In this document: positions 61,089 through 64,000 of the stretch, one piece after another
How positions within the stretch are numbered: position 1 is the first letter of the stretch
How the letters are laid out: each line of letters opens with the position of its first letter
From: Falsiroseomonas sp050563535
Lineage (GTDB): Bacteria > Pseudomonadota > Alphaproteobacteria > Acetobacterales > Acetobacteraceae
Length of the DNA: 64,000 nt
Assembly (NCBI RefSeq): GCF_050563535.1
Contig: NZ_JBNXUO010000008.1
Location: 1-64,000, forward strand
Direction of reading: 5' to 3'
Notes under the pieces: generated by a model
Told to the model about the DNA's origin: nothing
The model's database searches: none
Seen by the model: only the letters and a program-made list of their open reading frames with translations
Translations under genes and position numbers: made by a program

Positions 61089-62150
61089 ATGCCCGTCCCC
61101 CTGCCCTCCGAGGAGGACCGCCGCATCGCCGCCCTGCGCAGCCTTGCCCCGGCCGGCACCGCCGGCGACCCCGCGCTGGCCGACCTGGCGCAGCTGGCCG
61201 CGCAGGTCACCGGCTGCCCCTTCGCGACGATCACCCTTGTGGAGCGCGACACGGCGCGCTGCGACGCCGCCTTCGGCCTGCCGCCGGCCGCCTTCCCGCG
61301 CGCCGCGTCCTTCTGCGCCGAGGCGATCCGCCAGCCCGCGCAGCCCCTGGTGGTGCCCGATGCCGCGGCCGATCCACGCTTCGCCGCCAACCCCCTGGTG
61401 GCCGGCGCGCCCGGCATCCGCTTCTACGCCGGCAGCGCGCTGCTGACCGGGGATGGCCACGCCATCGGCGCGCTCGGCGTGATGGACACCGCGCCGCGCG
61501 ACATGGCGGCCGGGACCGCGGCGTTGCTGCCGCGGCTGGCCCGCGCCGTCGTCACCACGCTGGCGCTGCGGCGGGCCATGCGGCAGGCCGAGGACCTGGC
61601 GCTGGTGGACGCGCTGACGGAACTGCCGAATCGCGCCTCGCTGCGGATCGGGCTCGGCCAGGCGATCGCCCGGCAGCGGCGCGACCGCCGCCCCTTCTCG
61701 CTGCTGTGCCTCGGGCTCGACGGGATGGGCGCGCTGAACGAGAGGGAGGGCCGCGCCGCCGGCGACCTCGCGCTGCGGGAAGCAGGGACGGCGCTGATGC
61801 TCTGCCTGCGCGAGGAGGACACGGCCGCCCGGCTGGAAGGGGACCGCTTCGCCGCCCTGCTCGTCGGCGGCGACGGCGCGGAGGCGGCGGTGGTCGGCGA
61901 ACGCGTGCGGCATGCGGTGCAGGAGACGATGGCCGCGCATGGCTGGCCGGTGACCGCCTCGGTCGGTGCCGCCTGCTTCCTCGACCCGCCCGAGGACGAG
62001 GAGCACGCGCTGTCCTTCGCGGACGACCTGATGGGCCGGGCCAAGTCGCGCGGCGGCAACCGCGTGGTCTGCGTGGACCACGCGGCGGCCGCCTATCGCG
62101 GCGGGGCGCGCCATGCCCGCCCCCTCGCGCGGCGGGTCTCCCCGCACTGA
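61089..62150 (+). CDS. GAF-GGDEF protein with degenerate GGDEF active site
   Basis: A 353-residue protein. Residues 20-160 form a GAF sensor domain (FATITLVERDTARCDAAFGLPP, FYAGSALLTGDGHAIGALGVMD). A GGDEF-type domain follows (DALTELPNRASLRIGL, CLGLDGMGALNEREGRAAGD), but the signature loop reads LEGDRFAAL, EGDRF in place of GG[D/E]EF, and the second glycine and acidic residue are lost. It is probably inactive for cyclic-di-GMP synthesis and acts as a GTP or c-di-GMP receptor. No EAL domain. Independent of the neighbouring deoB by 68 bp. Confidence 0.88.
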   Translation: MPVPLPSEEDRRIAALRSLAPAGTAGDPALADLAQLAAQVTGCPFATITLVERDTARCDAAFGLPPAAFPRAASFCAEAIRQPAQPLVVPDAAADPRFAANPLVAGAPGIRFYAGSALLTGDGHAIGALGVMDTAPRDMAAGTAALLPRLARAVVTTLALRRAMRQAEDLALVDALTELPNRASLRIGLGQAIARQRRDRRPFSLLCLGLDGMGALNEREGRAAGDLALREAGTALMLCLREEDTAARLEGDRFAALLVGGDGAEAAVVGERVRHAVQETMAAHGWPVTASVGAACFLDPPEDEEHALSFADDLMGRAKSRGGNRVVCVDHAAAAYRGGARHARPLARRVSPH

Positions 62151-62226
62151 TCCGATTCCTCGCTCCGGCGATTCCACCTCCGCGGATGGGGCGCTAGGCT
62201 TCCCGCACCACGAGGGAGCCCGCCCG

Positions 62227-63861
62227 ATGCCACGTCCGGACCGCCGCCTGCCGACGCCCCGCGCCATGATCGTCGCGCCGCAGCCGGAGGCGGTGGAAGC
62301 CGGCGCGGCGGTTCTGGCCGCCGGCGGGTCGGCGGTGGATGCGCTGCTGGCCTGCGCCTTCACCCAGGGCGTGGTGGACCCGCTGATGTGCGGCGTCGCC
62401 GGGCTCGGCGTGCTGCAGCTGCACGACCCCGCCAGCGGCGCGACCACCGTGCTGGACGGCCTGTCCACCTGCCCCGCCGCCTGCACGCCCACCATGTGGG
62501 AAGCCGCCTTCGAGCGCGAGTGCAGCGACGGCTACGGCTATGTCCTGGCGAACCGCGCGAACGAGATCGGCCACGGCGCGGTCACCACGCCCGGCATCCT
62601 GCGCCTGCTGGCGGAAGCGCATCGCCGCTGGGGGCGCACCCCCTGGCGCGACCTGTTCGGCCACGCCATCGGCTTCGCCGAGGGCGGCTGGATCATCCGC
62701 CCGCATGTCCACACCATGATGACGGCGAACGAGGCGGCCTATGGCCGCCTGCCCTATGTCGACAAGCTCGCCCTCACCCCCGACGGCCGGCGGCTCTACG
62801 TCCGGGAGGACGGGACGCCGCGGCGGATGGGCGAGGTGGTGCGGAACCCCGACCTCGCCGCGACCCTCGCCGCCATCGCGCGCGACGGGGCGGAGGCCTT
62901 CCATGCGGGCGACATCGCCGCGCGCATCGCCGCCGACATGCGCGCCCATGGCGGGTTGCTGACCGAAGCCGACCTCGCCGGGTTCCAGCCGCGGGAGACG
63001 GCGCCGATCCGCGTGGCCTATCGCGGCTTCACCGTCTCGCTCCCCGCGCCGCCCGCGGGCGGCATCGTGGTGGCGGAGGGGCTGCGCATCCTGGAACGCT
63101 TCGACCTCGCGGCGCTCGGCCACAACACGCCGCGCTACATCCACATCGTCTCGGAAGCCATGCGCATCGCGCTGCGCGACCGGGAGGAGCATATCGGCGA
63201 CCCCGCCTTCCACCCCCCGCCGCTCGACCGCCTGCTGTCGGACGCCCATGCGGATGCCTGCGCCGCGCGCATCCGCGACGGCGAGGCGGCGCCGAGGCGA
63301 CATGCGGCGGGCGAGCCGCGGGACACCACCACCGTCTCCGTCGTGGACCGCGACGGCATGGTGGCCAGCCTGACCCACACGCTCGGCGTGCCGTCGGGCG
63401 TCATCCCGCCCGGGCTCGGCTTCATGCTGAACGGCGCGATGAACTGGTACGACCCGCGCCCCGGGCGGCCGGGCTCCATCGCGCCGGGGAAGAAGCGCTT
63501 CTCCTCCATGGCGCCCACCATCGTCTTCCGGGGTGCGACGCCGGTCGCCACGCTCGGCGCGCCGGGGGGCGCATGGATCGGGGTGGCGCTGCTGCAGGTC
63601 CTGCTGAACATCCTGGATTTCGGCATGACGATGCAGGAAGCGGTGATGGCGCCGCGCTTCAGCGCCACCACGCCCGCGATCGACATCGGCAACCGCATCC
63701 CGCACGCCGTCCAGCGGGAGCTGGAGGCGATGGGGCACGAAGTGCGGCGCGCCTTCCATTCCTACCCCTTCGCGGCGCCGCACGGCATCGCGGTCTGGGA
63801 CGGGGTGCCGGAAGGCGGCGCCGACCCGCAGCGCGACGGCCTGGCGCAGGGCGTGGCCTGA
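62227..63861 (+). CDS. ggt: Gamma-glutamyltransferase
   Basis: A 544-residue Ntn-hydrolase precursor that splits itself before the threonine in PRDTTTVSVVDRDG (about residue 364); that Thr becomes the N-terminal nucleophile. Both subunits are recognisable: LAAGGSAVDALLACAFTQGVVDPLMCGVAG, YRGFTVSLPAPPAGGIV, and in the small subunit SLTHTLGVPSGVI, GKKRFSSMAPTIVF and GAPGGAWIGVALLQVLLNILDFGM. No signal peptide is visible at the chosen ATG at 62227, so it may be cytoplasmic, as for many ggt-related proteins. Glutathione or gamma-glutamyl amides are likely substrates. Confidence 0.9.
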   Translation: MPRPDRRLPTPRAMIVAPQPEAVEAGAAVLAAGGSAVDALLACAFTQGVVDPLMCGVAGLGVLQLHDPASGATTVLDGLSTCPAACTPTMWEAAFERECSDGYGYVLANRANEIGHGAVTTPGILRLLAEAHRRWGRTPWRDLFGHAIGFAEGGWIIRPHVHTMMTANEAAYGRLPYVDKLALTPDGRRLYVREDGTPRRMGEVVRNPDLAATLAAIARDGAEAFHAGDIAARIAADMRAHGGLLTEADLAGFQPRETAPIRVAYRGFTVSLPAPPAGGIVVAEGLRILERFDLAALGHNTPRYIHIVSEAMRIALRDREEHIGDPAFHPPPLDRLLSDAHADACAARIRDGEAAPRRHAAGEPRDTTTVSVVDRDGMVASLTHTLGVPSGVIPPGLGFMLNGAMNWYDPRPGRPGSIAPGKKRFSSMAPTIVFRGATPVATLGAPGGAWIGVALLQVLLNILDFGMTMQEAVMAPRFSATTPAIDIGNRIPHAVQRELEAMGHEVRRAFHSYPFAAPHGIAVWDGVPEGGADPQRDGLAQGVA

Positions 63862-63906
63862 CGCCGGCGGCGGATCACACGGCGTTCACAGCCACGCGCC
63901 ACCCTC

Positions 63907-63936
63907 GGCGCCGGCGGGGCCTTTCCCGCCGGTGCC
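63907..63936. terminator. GC-rich hairpin between ggt and the next gene
   Basis: Arms GGCGCCGGCGGG and CCCGCCGGTGCC (one G-U pair) around GCCTTT, 45 bp past the ggt stop and 7 bp before the next ATG. Could end the ggt message or be in the next gene's leader, where it would shape ribosome access. Confidence 0.4.
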
Positions 63937-63943
63937 GGGGTCC

Positions 63944-64000
63944 ATGCCGAACGCCACGCCCGACGCGCCCGCCCTGCGGGGCGCCTTCGACGAACAGGAC
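63944..64000 (+). CDS. Start of an unidentified gene, cut by window edge
   Basis: An ATG at 63944 opens 19 codons (MPNATPDAPALRGAFDEQD) with the G/C third-position bias of real genes here. No ribosome-binding site is visible, but GGTGCCGGGGTCC precedes it. Too short to name. Confidence 0.4.
   Translation, partial: MPNATPDAPALRGAFDEQD

Overview
The window is very GC-rich bacterial DNA with almost every third codon position G or C. It shows alphaproteobacterial hallmarks: a giant NAD-glutamate dehydrogenase, a plant-type glutamate-cysteine ligase, ubiA divergent from rsmE, a DUF2628 gene inside the histidine operon, and Bug-type and fused DctQM TRAP transporters. Gene content and the frequent ATGA/GTGA stop-start overlaps suggest an Acetobacteraceae chromosome (Roseomonas-like). 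This is inference from family knowledge; no search was run. I saw no tRNA, rRNA, IS element, phage gene or CRISPR array. Layout: 1-14.9 kb carries NAD-GDH (partial, minus strand, with a probable frameshift at its window-edge end). Two cupin/JmjC-type putative protein oxygenases follow, flanking an OmpA-like protein and a lipoprotein with six Asp-rich repeats. Next come an MFS/AraC divergent pair, and a cobW-WD40-aldo/keto reductase operon behind a perfect palindrome resembling a Zur operator. A hybrid histidine kinase follows, with a 59-bp tandem duplication upstream of it. 15-24.7 kb is housekeeping: a YD-repeat exported protein, a methyltransferase, ubiA, rsmE, gshA, a HIT protein, and the histidine operon (hisB, DUF2628, hisH, GNAT, hisA, hisF, hisE) with DUF3297 upstream. 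25-35.4 kb is a single 3452-residue putative secreted protein made of three seven-blade propellers, 15 Calx-beta domains and RTX calcium-binding repeats. 35.4-43.2 kb is catabolic and transport DNA: an amidohydrolase, a Bug solute-binding protein, an alpha/beta hydrolase, and a TRAP system whose binding protein is co-translated with a GAF protein. 43.2-61 kb is the most distinctive region. Two divergent, tightly coupled gene strings (eight genes leftward from 53.06 kb and four rightward from 53.24 kb, continuing after a topoisomerase IB gene) encode three sugar-nucleotide SDR enzymes, a B12-binding radical SAM protein, a GT4 and four CgeB-like glycosyltransferases. They also encode inositol-phosphate synthase, a histidine phosphatase, a methyltransferase, a glycoside-hydrolase-like protein and a sugar nucleotidyltransferase, followed by deoB. 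Together they look like a pathway for a methylated, possibly inositol-containing glycan of unknown structure. The window ends with a GAF/degenerate-GGDEF protein, a gamma-glutamyltransferase and the first codons of another gene.
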